Assembly (NCBI GenBank): GCA_004298905.1
Contig: SCTK01000014.1
Coordinates: 1-64,000, forward strand
Reading direction: 5' to 3'
Source of the DNA: Burkholderiaceae bacterium
GTDB taxonomy: Bacteria; Pseudomonadota; Gammaproteobacteria; Burkholderiales; Burkholderiaceae_D
DNA: 64,000 nucleotides
Shown: piece by piece, positions 18,570-29,498 of the stretch
How the letters are laid out: each line of letters begins with the position of its first letter
How positions within the stretch are numbered: position 1 is the first letter of the stretch
Notes under the pieces: generated by a model
What the model was told of the DNA's origin: nothing
Database searches by the model: none
Seen by the model: the letters and a program-made list of their open reading frames with translations, nothing else
Program-made: the position numbers and the translations under genes

Positions 18570-18726
18570 GAGACGCGCCCAGTTGGACTGCTTGCATCCA
18601 GCATAGGCGATTTCATCCAAGCAGCGTGGCAGCGCCGATCAAGAAACACTCTGTGCCGCCGATATCCCAGCAACAGATTCATCGCTATCATCCTGCATAA
18701 GCCACTTCTATCGAGACAGGACTTTC

Positions 18727-19470
18727 ATGCTGCCGCTGCTGCAACTGTTGCGCAAGATTCTGGGTTGGGTGGATATGATCGTATTCACCACTTTTCTCTA
18801 TCTGTTGTCCTGGCTACCGTGGCGCGGTCGTCATCCGGTCGCCTGGTTTTTTCATGCCTGGTGCCGCACCTTTGTGCGTGCCCTGGGCGTGCAACTCTAT
18901 CTGCATCAAAAAAACCGCCAGCGCCTGCCCACGCGTTACATTCTGATCGCCAACCATCCAACCGCGTTCGAGGACATCGGCATCCCGGCCTTATTCGATG
19001 TCGTGTCGCTGGCCAAACTGCAAGTCAAGGATTGGTTTATCACTGGCCGCATCACCCGCACCGCGGGAACGCTGTATGTCGACCGTGATGATCCGGCTTC
19101 GCGCCATCAAGCCGTGCAGGTCATGATTGATGCGGTCAATGGCGGCCAGAACATTGCGCTCTATCCCGAAGGCGGTTGCAAGGGGCGGCGCTTGTTCAGC
19201 GAATTCAAATCGGGGGCGTTTGAAGTGTCACTGCGCACCGGCGTGCCCATCCTGCCGGTCTTTCTGCACTACGAAGCGCAAGACGACTTCGAATGGCAGC
19301 CGCCCTACACGCTGCCGCAAAAAATCTGGCACATGATGAAAACGGTTAATCCGCGCGTGAACTACTATGTCTACGATCCGCTTGATCCGAAGGACTATGC
19401 CGACCGGCACGCCATGAAGGCAGCCGCCTATGCGCTCTATCAGCGCTGGAACCAGCAATATCTGGAATAA
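18727..19470 (+). CDS. 1-acyl-sn-glycerol-3-phosphate acyltransferase-like
   Basis: The 247-residue PlsC-type protein begins with a hydrophobic membrane segment and then carries the acyltransferase blocks. Block I reads NHPTAFEDIGIP, block II has RTAGTLYVDRDD, and block III reads YPEGGCKGRRLFSEFKSGAF. In block I the acidic residue at the HX4D position is glutamate, with aspartate one residue later, a departure from the usual catalytic pair. Substrate could be lysophosphatidic acid or another acyl acceptor. It is a single gene, divergent from metC. Confidence 0.82.
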   Translation: MLPLLQLLRKILGWVDMIVFTTFLYLLSWLPWRGRHPVAWFFHAWCRTFVRALGVQLYLHQKNRQRLPTRYILIANHPTAFEDIGIPALFDVVSLAKLQVKDWFITGRITRTAGTLYVDRDDPASRHQAVQVMIDAVNGGQNIALYPEGGCKGRRLFSEFKSGAFEVSLRTGVPILPVFLHYEAQDDFEWQPPYTLPQKIWHMMKTVNPRVNYYVYDPLDPKDYADRHAMKAAAYALYQRWNQQYLE

Positions 19471-19554
19471 GGCGCCGCAAGCCTCGCCTTTTCGGCACAA
19501 CAAACCACACCTTGCCACCCAAGTTGGCGATACTATGCGCGCCCGGCGCGGAAG

Positions 19555-19638
19555 TTACGGAACCAGTACGAAATAAAGCAGCGACCAGCCGAGCAACATT
19601 CCGGATAACAGCGACAAGACGATTAACGGAATTTTCAT
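19555..19638 (-). CDS. 27-residue single-span membrane peptide
   Basis: An open frame of 27 codons opens with MKIPLIVLSLLSGM, continues GWSLLYFVLV and ends in proline. It is almost entirely hydrophobic with one lysine at residue 2, as expected for a small inner-membrane protein with the N-terminus inside. The support is an excellent ribosome-binding site (aaggtgagg, six bases before the ATG) and a promoter-like CTGAAA-N16-TATAAC around 19715-19688 on the same strand. It lies antisense-oriented between two plus-strand genes. I do not recognise a family. Confidence 0.55.
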   Translation of the reverse strand: MKIPLIVLSLLSGMLLGWSLLYFVLVP

Positions 19639-19744
19639 GATTGGCCTCACCTTCAAAAAACCCGGCACTACACACTTCTGTGGATTAGTTATAGTGCACA
19701 GATGAAAAGTTTCAGATGATTTTCAATCACTGAAAGGGTCGGCT

Positions 19745-20197
19745 ATGGCGCTCTATCTCGATGACCTTACCCCCGGCATGGTGGTCGATGCCGGAACGCG
19801 CACCGTGTCGCTGGAAGAAGGGATTGCTTTTGCACAGCAATTCGATCCGCAGCCCTTCCATCTGGACGACGACGCTGCGAAATCAAGTCTGTTCAACGGC
19901 CTGGCCTTGAGCGGCTGGCATACGGCGGCCGTGTGCATGCGCATGGCGGTCGAGTCGCCGTTTGGCGAAATGGCCAGCGGGCTGGTGGGGCTGGAAATCC
20001 GCAGCATGCGCTGGCCAATTCCGGCACGACCGGGCGATACGCTGCGCATGCAGATCGAAGTGTTGAGTATCAAACCGTCACGCTCACGCCCCGGCTGGGG
20101 CACGGGTGAAGTGCGCTGGATCGTGCGCAATCAAAAAGATGAAGTCGTCATGTCACTGGAAAACACGATCTGGGCGTCTTGCCGGCCCACCGCGTAG
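19745..20197 (+). CDS. MaoC-family hot-dog dehydratase
   Basis: The 150-residue protein has the MaoC/hydratase 2 pattern. FAQQFDPQPFHLDDDAA contains the catalytic aspartate-histidine pair, and NGLALSGWHTAAVCMRM and VGLEIRSMRWPIPARPGDTL follow. The fold hydrates enoyl-CoA substrates. No acyl-CoA genes flank it, so the substrate is open. It lies 71 bases before lpxC on the same strand and may or may not share its transcript. Confidence 0.88.
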   Translation: MALYLDDLTPGMVVDAGTRTVSLEEGIAFAQQFDPQPFHLDDDAAKSSLFNGLALSGWHTAAVCMRMAVESPFGEMASGLVGLEIRSMRWPIPARPGDTLRMQIEVLSIKPSRSRPGWGTGEVRWIVRNQKDEVVMSLENTIWASCRPTA

Positions 20198-20268
20198 GTA
20201 TCTGAACGCCTTTGGAATGCTGCTACGGGCTGATACACTTACATCCTGAGACTCTCTGAACGCCCCTC

Positions 20269-21180
20269 ATGCTCCGCCAACGCACCATCAAACAAACCGT
20301 CACAGCCACCGGAGTGGGACTGCATTCCGGCACCAAGGTCGAATTGACCTTGCGGCCGGCGCCCGCCAATACCGGCATTGTGTTTCGCCGCATCGACCTG
20401 AATCCCTCGGTAGAAATTCCTGCCTCTGCCACGATGGTGGGCGATACGCGCATGGCTTCGACGCTGGACTATGGCGGCGTGAAGGTGGCCACGGTCGAAC
20501 ATTTGATGTCGGCGCTGTATGGCTTGGGTATCGACAACCTGTACGCCGACGTGACGGCTGCCGAGATCCCGATCATGGACGGCAGCGCGGGCTCCTTCGT
20601 CTTCCTGTTGCAATCGGCTGGCGTGGAAGAACAGAAAGCCCTGAAGGAATTCATCCGTGTCACGCGGCCGATCGAGATCCGCGATGGCGACAAATGGGCC
20701 CGGCTGGAACCCCACGAAGGCTTCAAGCTGAAATTCTCGATCGACTTCAACCATCCCGCCATCGACCAGACCGGTCAGGAATTCGAAATCGATTTCGCCG
20801 AGCATTCCTACATCAAGGAAATCGCCCGCGCCCGCACCTTCGGCTTCATGCAGGATGTCGAAACCCTGCGCTCACATGGCCTGGCGCGCGGCGGCCATCT
20901 GGACAATGCCATCGTGATGGATGAATACCGCATCCTCAACAGCGAAGGGCTGCGCTTTGCCAATGAGTTCGTCAAACACAAGATTCTCGACGCCATTGGC
21001 GATCTCTATCTGATCGGCAAACCGTTGATCGCCGCCTATGTGGCGCACAAATCCGGCCACGGCCTCAACAACCTGCTGTTGCGCGCCCTGTTGGAACAAC
21101 CGCAGTCGTATGAGATCGTCCGCTTCGCTCAGATCGAACGCGCACCGCGCGCCTTTACGCACACGGTGGCTTGGGCATGA
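20269..21180 (+). CDS. lpxC: UDP-3-O-acyl-N-acetylglucosamine deacetylase
   Basis: LpxC catalyses the committed, zinc-dependent deacetylation in lipid A synthesis. The zinc ligands are H78 (VEHLMSAL), H237 and D241 ([11 protein letters not shown]), and the general-acid histidine is H264 (HKSGHGLNN). All are at the spacing of E. coli LpxC. The length of 303 residues is normal. The stop codon overlaps the ATG of a small membrane protein by four bases. In many betaproteobacteria lpxC lies between ftsZ and DUF721/secA. Here the downstream half of that order is kept but interrupted by an extra gene. Confidence 0.97.
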   Translation: MLRQRTIKQTVTATGVGLHSGTKVELTLRPAPANTGIVFRRIDLNPSVEIPASATMVGDTRMASTLDYGGVKVATVEHLMSALYGLGIDNLYADVTAAEIPIMDGSAGSFVFLLQSAGVEEQKALKEFIRVTRPIEIRDGDKWARLEPHEGFKLKFSIDFNHPAIDQTGQEFEIDFAEHSYIKEIARARTFGFMQDVETLRSHGLARGGHLDNAIVMDEYRILNSEGLRFANEFVKHKILDAIGDLYLIGKPLIAAYVAHKSGHGLNNLLLRALLEQPQSYEIVRFAQIERAPRAFTHTVAWA

Positions 21181-21350
21181 TTTTCCGTGTTCTATTACTG
21201 TTGATGGTGTTTGGCGTATGCGTCTCCACCGCCGCCTATCTTTGGACGCGGCAGAAACGTTATTTGAATTACGCCCTCAAACTGCTGCAAATCATGATCG
21301 TCTGCGGTTTGATTTTCTTCGGCGTGATGATTCTGGAACGCATCGTATAG
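21177..21350 (+). CDS. 57-residue two-span membrane protein overlapping lpxC
   Basis: The ATG at 21177 overlaps the lpxC stop as ATGA, so it is probably translated by coupling. The 57 residues comprise a first hydrophobic helix (about residues 2-22), a short basic loop [10 protein letters not shown], and a second helix (about 35-52) ending MILERIV. It is too short for usual ORF thresholds but has clean coding character and membrane topology with the loop inside. Function is unknown. Position suggests a partner of lipid A synthesis or merely operon co-transcription. Confidence 0.75.
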   Translation: MIFRVLLLLMVFGVCVSTAAYLWTRQKRYLNYALKLLQIMIVCGLIFFGVMILERIV

Positions 21351-21614
21351 GGCGGTCGGCGGCTGCAGCCGGCAGTCAACTCCGCAAAGAACACAAAGAG
21401 TGGGGCGTGGTCTGACCCTAGGGTACGCGCACCCCATGCACCGCAAAAACATTCTTGGCAAGATCAATCCTGATCGTCATAATCTCCGCCGCCACCCCTT
21501 GTCGAGTTCGTTAAATGAATGTTGCATTCATCATTTTGGCACTCCGACGCCGTGCGGCCTCAAAACCGCTTCCTCGATTCGGGGAAGCCCCTTTCATTCA
21601 TTAAGCACTGGTCC
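21351..21614 (+). other. Noncoding gap with repeat fragments
   Basis: After the small membrane gene the DNA holds a tctgaccctaggg segment (21411-21423) similar to repeats at 57828 and 63437. A stretch at 21436-21530 reads as MHRKNILGKINPDRHNL on the plus strand but has no ribosome-binding site and breaks soon after. It looks like relic or repeat sequence rather than a gene. Confidence 0.4.
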
Positions 21615-22637
21615 ATGAATATCTACGCATACATAGCGGTAATCGCCCTTGAAGGCTTAGTGATTGGGTATGTCTTGGGCGCAGTGATGCGTCGTCTTAC
21701 TGGTGTTGCAGCGACGTTTCTATTTCTGCTTCTATCCGTTGGACTTGGTCTCGTTCTGGCCTTTCCGGTATTGATGGGCGTTGCGGGGTTGTGTTCGTTT
21801 CTCGGAATTACCGATAAAGCATGTATCAACACAGATGACCGTACCGTGTGGTTACTTGCTGCACCGCTCGTTGTGTTTCCCGCCTACGCAATATGCATGT
21901 TCATTGGGCGGGCGGTTGGCAGAGCACGCGAGGCCCAGACTCGCTCTGCTCTGCCCCAATCATTGGGGATTTTTCTGGCAACCGTTACTCTGCTCCCGCC
22001 GTTCGCAATGTTTGTGTGGCTTTACCTAGCGAATACCGAACAAATAGGCAAAGCATTGGGTGCGCGGAGCGCAAGAGCCGCGCGCCTGACCGAACTTTGT
22101 GATACGGCAGTGCATATTGATGTTCATCAGACGCGTGTTGCCGCCAAGAGCGTGTTATTCCCAATGATTACCAATGCCACATACCCGATGCTTGAACAGC
22201 TTGATTTTGTTGAACTGAAGCGAGGGTATCTCAAACCAGGCGACGCGCCCTACGAGCGCCTGCTCAAGAAACCCAACGAACCGCTGTTCGTAAAAGGTGT
22301 TGCCAATATCGTTCTACAAGATATCGCCGAACCAGAAGCCGAATACGAAATCGCAGTCAAACCAATTGAATCGAAAACTGATACAGACATGGGTCTTTAT
22401 GTCGAAGAGACAACAATTCGCGACAGACGCACAAACGAAGTACTAGCTGTTTTCACGTCAGCGGGGGAGCGCGGGACAGTAATGGGAGGTCGGTTCTGTC
22501 CGTCTGGGTTTGATTATGTGGCGTATCAACGTGAAATTCCTTCGTATGTCCTACGACTTATGGACGATAAGATGTCGCAACGTCTTGCAGAGCGCATCGC
22601 GGCAGTAGTGTCACGAACTCATGAGGTGAAGAAATGA
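21615..22637 (+). CDS. Unknown inner-membrane protein with soluble C-terminal domain
   Basis: The 340-residue product has four hydrophobic segments: about residues 4-25, 34-60, 76-98 and 115-135. A soluble domain of about 200 residues follows, containing ELCDTAVHIDVHQTR and YEIAVKPIESKTD. I do not recognise a family. I start at the ATG at 21615 because the 32 upstream codons lie in repeat-like sequence, although no clear ribosome-binding site precedes it. Codon use is A/T-richer than lpxC and secA. It breaks the normal lpxC-DUF721-M23-secA order, which suggests insertion by transfer. Confidence 0.75.
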   Translation: MNIYAYIAVIALEGLVIGYVLGAVMRRLTGVAATFLFLLLSVGLGLVLAFPVLMGVAGLCSFLGITDKACINTDDRTVWLLAAPLVVFPAYAICMFIGRAVGRAREAQTRSALPQSLGIFLATVTLLPPFAMFVWLYLANTEQIGKALGARSARAARLTELCDTAVHIDVHQTRVAAKSVLFPMITNATYPMLEQLDFVELKRGYLKPGDAPYERLLKKPNEPLFVKGVANIVLQDIAEPEAEYEIAVKPIESKTDTDMGLYVEETTIRDRRTNEVLAVFTSAGERGTVMGGRFCPSGFDYVAYQREIPSYVLRLMDDKMSQRLAERIAAVVSRTHEVKK

Positions 22638-22679
22638 TGATCGAACAGCATTGGGGGCAAACCACCTTGTAAGACGTCA

Positions 22680-23138
22680 TTAGCGCTGGCGCTTCAGCAG
22701 ACGCGTCACCGCCGCCTTTAAATCCGGCGACGATAATTTCCCAAGCAAACCGGTAAACGCCGCCAAACCCGCCTTGGGCAGCGTCTTTGGCGCACAAGGG
22801 CTTGATTCGGCAACGAAAATCTCTTGTTGCACCCGCAAACGGATTGCGCTAACCTTCCACCCTCTTTGTCCCAGTCCCGCTTCCAGACGGGGCAGGATCT
22901 GTCGCAGACGGGCAGCCAGTGCGGCATTGCGCACCCCCAGCACCAATATGTCCTGTTCCAGCCGCATTACGCAGCACAGGTCGGACACCTGTGCCGGGGC
23001 CGTTTGTTGCATTTGATTCAGCCAGGGTTGCAAAACGAGCGCCACGTCTCGTTGCAATGCCAGGTGGCGTTCCACGGTGGGCAGCAAGGCATTGATGCCT
23101 TGGGTTTGTTGCAGCAGTTCACCGATGGATGGCGTCAT
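22680..23138 (-). CDS. DUF721 protein, DciA-like
   Basis: The 152-residue protein starts at the ATG at 23138 and matches the DUF721 family. IGELLQQTQGINALLPTVER is at the N-terminus, followed by a KH-like core with LCCVMRLEQDILVLGVRN and AALAARLRQILPRLEAGL. DciA members bind and load the replicative helicase DnaB in bacteria lacking dnaC. The shorter betaproteobacterial proteins beside secA are assigned to the family mainly by similarity. It is divergent from the M23 gene, and 43 bases separate it from the unknown membrane protein. Confidence 0.75.
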   Translation of the reverse strand: MTPSIGELLQQTQGINALLPTVERHLALQRDVALVLQPWLNQMQQTAPAQVSDLCCVMRLEQDILVLGVRNAALAARLRQILPRLEAGLGQRGWKVSAIRLRVQQEIFVAESSPCAPKTLPKAGLAAFTGLLGKLSSPDLKAAVTRLLKRQR

Positions 23139-23315
23139 GATTTGGGTAGCAGGCAGGGCACACAGGCCACGGCATGACCGGCTGACCTGAAATAACAACC
23201 GTACAGCCGCCTTCGGCAGCGAAACGGATCAAGATGGTAGCAGCATAGCCGTAAATAACAGGGTAGACGTGACAGGCGGATTGAAATACCACCTGTCCCA
23301 TCGAGGAGGGTAGAC

Positions 23316-24281
23316 GTGCAGATCATCGTAATCCGTTCGCGGCTGGCGCAAGCCAAACCGTTGACATTCACATCGCGCCATCTGGTGCTGGCCTTGACCG
23401 GACTGGTCGTGGCCTGGCTACTGGGCACCGCATTTCTCTATTACATTTCCTTCCGTTACGCCGCTGACATGCAGGTGCCCGTAGTGCGCAACCTGCTGCA
23501 AGTCGTGAACGCCGAAGATATGCGCAAGAAAGATCAGTTCATGCGCGAAAACCTGAATGCCATGGCCGTCAAACTGGGCGAAATGCAGGCGCAATTGCTG
23601 CGCCTGGATGCGCTGGGCGAACGCGTCTCAGGTCTGGCAGGAATCAAGACACAGGATTTGAATTTCCGCGAGAAGCCCGGTCAAGGCGGTGCCGTTCCCA
23701 GCGTGACGCGCGATGTCGGCATGCCGGAACTGCATTACACCCTGGATCAGCTCTCGAAAGATGTCGAGCGTCGTTCCGACTACATGGCAGTGATCGAAAC
23801 CGAGCTGGTGCAGCAAAAGGTCAAGAACAAGATGTTGCCGACCGCGCGCCCCATTAATGGCGGCTTCTCTTCATCGGGCTATGGCTGGCGCATTGATCCC
23901 TTCACGGGGCAGGCCGCCTTGCACGAAGGCGTCGATTTTGTCGGGCCCGTGGGGACCCCCATTCTGGCCGCAGCCAATGGTGTGGTGATCACAGCCGAGT
24001 TCAATCCGGCGTTTGGCAATATGGTTGAAATCGATCATGGCAATGGCCTGGTAACGCGCTATGCACATTCGTCCAAACTGCTGGTCAAGTCGGGCGATAT
24101 CGTCAAACGCAACCAGAAAATCGCCGAAATCGGCAGCACCGGCCGCTCCACCGGCCCACATCTGCATTTTGAGGTGCATGTCAACGGCGTGGCGCGCGAT
24201 CCTTCGCGTTACCTTGCTGCCGGTGGCGCCCTCTCCGATGCGCAGATCGCGCTCGGCGCCAAAGGCCCCGCCGCACAATAA
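23316..24281 (+). CDS. M23 metalloendopeptidase with coiled coil
   Basis: A 321-residue envelope protein with a single N-terminal membrane helix (about residues 26-46). A periplasmic coiled coil (about 60-110) follows, and a C-terminal LytM domain from about residue 185. Zinc-site motifs are SGYGWRIDPFTG, LHEGVDFVG and GPHLHFEVHVNG, so it should be catalytically competent, unlike EnvC. The start is GTG at 23316 behind gaggaggg. The gene lies 147 bases before secA, a conserved betaproteobacterial arrangement. The peptidase probably acts in cell-wall growth or division. Confidence 0.92.
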   Translation: MQIIVIRSRLAQAKPLTFTSRHLVLALTGLVVAWLLGTAFLYYISFRYAADMQVPVVRNLLQVVNAEDMRKKDQFMRENLNAMAVKLGEMQAQLLRLDALGERVSGLAGIKTQDLNFREKPGQGGAVPSVTRDVGMPELHYTLDQLSKDVERRSDYMAVIETELVQQKVKNKMLPTARPINGGFSSSGYGWRIDPFTGQAALHEGVDFVGPVGTPILAAANGVVITAEFNPAFGNMVEIDHGNGLVTRYAHSSKLLVKSGDIVKRNQKIAEIGSTGRSTGPHLHFEVHVNGVARDPSRYLAAGGALSDAQIALGAKGPAAQ

Positions 24282-24428
24282 TTCCGCCCTGCCCGTCCCG
24301 CCCCCGGCCTCCTGTTTCATGGGTTTCGGGCCGGGCTGGCGCGGGTCGCCATGCTAGAATCCGCGCTCCGATGAATAATCAAAGGGTGCTTCCGCCGATG
24401 GCGGAATGACGCCCCTGCGCAGGTTCCC

Positions 24429-27185
<2,757 letters not shown>

Positions 27186-27189
27186 GGTC

Positions 27190-27297
27190 GTGAAATGTGA
27201 AAGTTGATGCCCACCCACGCCGGGCTCATCTTCCACCCCGGAGGGTTTTCACGTTTCACTTGAGGTGCATAGCACCGCGTCACGTTTCACATTTCAC
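27190..27297. repeat. Inverted and direct repeats between secA and argJ
   Basis: The segment gtgaaatgtgaaa (27190-27202) is matched by tttcacatttcac (27285-27297), and cacgtttcac occurs twice (27250-27259, 27281-27290). The long hairpin could act as the secA terminator. There is no gene in this 134-base gap. Confidence 0.6.
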
Positions 27298-27319
27298 TTT
27301 TCTCTAGCGGAGCTTCGAC

Positions 27320-28549
27320 ATGGCCGTTAACCTCACCCCTCCTCAGCCCGCCGATTTGCTGGCTATCCCCGGCGTCACGCTCGCCGCCGTTGCGGGGGGC
27401 ATCAAGAAATGGACGCGCAACGATGTGGTGCTGATTCAACTTGCGCCGGGGTCCCGTATTGCCGGTGTGTTTACGCAAAATGCCTTTGCCGCCGCGCCGG
27501 TGCAACTCTGCCGCGGGCACCTGAAACGTTCCTGTGAAATGCGCGCGCTGGTGATCAATGCGGGCAATGCCAATTGCGGCACGGGCACACAGGGTCTGGC
27601 GGCGGCGCTGCGCAGTTGCGAAGCGGTGGCGCGACAACTCGGTTGCGCCAGCAATGAAGTACTACCGTTTTCCACCGGCGTAATTCTGGAACACTTGCCA
27701 GTGGAAAAAATCGAGGCGGCGCTGCCCGAAGCCGCGCGTCAACTCGACGGTTCACCGCTGAGCTGGGATCGCGCCGCGCAAGGGATCATGACCACCGACA
27801 CGATCCACAAGGCAGCGTCGAAACTGATTCTGCTCGATGGTGTGCCGGTGCACATCACCGGCATGGCCAAGGGTGTAGGCATGCTGGAGCCGAACATGGC
27901 GACGATGCTGGCCTATCTCGCCACCGATGCCGCCATTGCGCCCGCACTGTTGCAGACCCTGGTGAAGGAAGTGGCCGATGCCTCGTTCAACCGCGTCACC
28001 GTCGATGGCGACACTTCGACCAACGATTCCTTTGTCCTGATCGCGACCGGTCAGAGCGTCGCCACCGAAATCATCGACGGCGACACGCGCCTGGCCGTCT
28101 TGCGCGCAGCACTGATCGAAGTCGCTGCCGATCTGGCGCAACGCATCGCGCGTGATGGCGAGGGCGCGACCAAGTTCGTCACCATCAAGGTCACGAGCGC
28201 CGCCAGTGTCGAAGAAGCCCATCGCATCGCCAAGAAAATTGCCAACTCGCCACTGGTCAAAACCGCCCTGTTCGCCAGCGACCCCAACCTCGGCCGCGTG
28301 CTGATGGCCATCGGCAATGCCCTGCCATCACTCGATACCAGCAACGTCAACATCTGGTTTGCCGATGTGCTGGTGGTGGAAAACGGTGGCCGCGCCGCCA
28401 GCTATCGCGAAGAAGACGGTCAGCGCGTTCTGGCTCCGGCCGAAATTTCCATGCGCGTCGATCTGGCGCGCGGCACGGCGCAGACTACCGTATGGACCTG
28501 CGATTTTTCCTACGACTACGTGAAGATCAATGCCGAATACCGGACCTGA
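27320..28549 (+). CDS. argJ: Bifunctional ornithine/glutamate N-acetyltransferase
   Basis: ArgJ recycles the acetyl group from N-acetylornithine to glutamate in the cyclic arginine pathway. The 409-residue precursor self-cleaves between A194 and T195 in LEPNMATMLAYLATDA to give the two chains, and the new threonine is the nucleophile. NAGNANCGTGTQG and VTVDGDTSTNDSFVLIATG are family landmarks. A ggag ribosome-binding site precedes the ATG. The last 20 bases overlap the next gene, which indicates co-transcription with a DUF815 ATPase. Confidence 0.96.
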   Translation: MAVNLTPPQPADLLAIPGVTLAAVAGGIKKWTRNDVVLIQLAPGSRIAGVFTQNAFAAAPVQLCRGHLKRSCEMRALVINAGNANCGTGTQGLAAALRSCEAVARQLGCASNEVLPFSTGVILEHLPVEKIEAALPEAARQLDGSPLSWDRAAQGIMTTDTIHKAASKLILLDGVPVHITGMAKGVGMLEPNMATMLAYLATDAAIAPALLQTLVKEVADASFNRVTVDGDTSTNDSFVLIATGQSVATEIIDGDTRLAVLRAALIEVAADLAQRIARDGEGATKFVTIKVTSAASVEEAHRIAKKIANSPLVKTALFASDPNLGRVLMAIGNALPSLDTSNVNIWFADVLVVENGGRAASYREEDGQRVLAPAEISMRVDLARGTAQTTVWTCDFSYDYVKINAEYRT

Positions 28550-29414
28550 ATTTTCATCTCTGCTGCAACGCGCCGAGCAACTGCTGGCGCGGCTGGAAGC
28601 CTGCCTGCCCGCTGCGGCATCCGTGCCCGACTGGCAGGCCTCGGTCGCGTTTCGCTGGCGACTGCAGCAGGGCCGCAAGGTGCTGCAACCGGTCAGTCAG
28701 GTGGCGCGCATTCGTTTGTCCGAGCTGTGTCACATCGACACGCAAAAAGAAAAGATCGCGCAAAACACGCGGCAGTTTGTGGCTGGCCGCCCGGCCAACA
28801 ATGTCTTGCTGACCGGTGCGCGCGGCACCGGAAAGTCATCGTTGGTCAAAGCGTGCCTGAATGAATTTTCGGCGCAGGGTTTGCGCCTGATCGAAGTGGA
28901 CAAGGCGGCGCTGGTCGATCTGGCCGATCTCGTCGAACAGATTGCGAATCGCCCCGAACGCTTCATCGTGTTTTGCGACGATCTCTCCTTCGAAGCCAGC
29001 GAGCCTGGCTACACCGCGCTCAAGGCTGCGCTCGATGGTTCGATCGCGGCCTTGCCCGACAATGTGCTGATCTACGCCACCTCCAACCGCCGCCACTTGA
29101 TGCCGGAAATGCTGCGCGAAAATCTCAGCTACACGCATCAGGCCGATGGCGAAATTCATCCGGGCGAAGGCATCGAAGAAAAAATTTCCCTGTCGGAACG
29201 TTTTGGTCTATGGATTTCCTTCTATCCATTTCATCAGGATGAATACCTGCATATCGTCGCTGCCTGGCTGATGCATTTTGGTTTTTCGCCACCGCAGATC
29301 GAAGCCGCGCGCGCCGAAGCACTGCGCTATGCGATCGAGCGTGGCTCGCGCTCCGGCCGCGTCGCCTGGCAGTTTGCGCGGCATTGGGCCGGACAATTAA
29401 ACATGAAAGGCTAA
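28530..29414 (+). CDS. DUF815 AAA-type ATPase
   Basis: The 294-residue protein has Walker A GARGTGKSS at residues 96-104. Walker B is FIVFCDDLSFE, and a sensor-like LIYATSNRRHLMPE segment follows. It belongs to the DUF815 family of AAA proteins, whose cellular role is unsettled. It overlaps the 3' end of argJ by 20 bases, an arrangement common in betaproteobacteria. Its TAA stop lies inside the interspersed inverted repeat that follows, so the repeat may have set the present C-terminus. Confidence 0.88.
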   Translation: MPNTGPEFSSLLQRAEQLLARLEACLPAAASVPDWQASVAFRWRLQQGRKVLQPVSQVARIRLSELCHIDTQKEKIAQNTRQFVAGRPANNVLLTGARGTGKSSLVKACLNEFSAQGLRLIEVDKAALVDLADLVEQIANRPERFIVFCDDLSFEASEPGYTALKAALDGSIAALPDNVLIYATSNRRHLMPEMLRENLSYTHQADGEIHPGEGIEEKISLSERFGLWISFYPFHQDEYLHIVAAWLMHFGFSPPQIEAARAEALRYAIERGSRSGRVAWQFARHWAGQLNMKG

Positions 29415-29487
29415 CCGCAGAGACGCAGAGCGCGCAGAGAAAGCAAGTCCTGCTTTTCCTCTGCGTTCTCTGCGCCTCTGCGGTTAT
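29411..29487. repeat. Imperfect inverted repeat of the cgcagagacgcagag family
   Basis: The left arm ctaaccgcagagacgcagag is mirrored by ctctgcgcctctgcggtta, with further pairing of agaaagcaag against tgcttttcct. The same family recurs as a perfect hairpin at 37886-37959. It contains the DUF815 stop and ends 11 bases before the TTG start of the Nudix gene. Confidence 0.85.
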
Positions 29488-29498
29488 GGTTTCTGACT

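Noticed and set aside
23250-23315. Repeated gggtagacgtg before the M23 gene as a regulatory direct repeat
   Set aside because: Only two short copies, one being the ribosome-binding site and GTG start itself; too little to call an operator.
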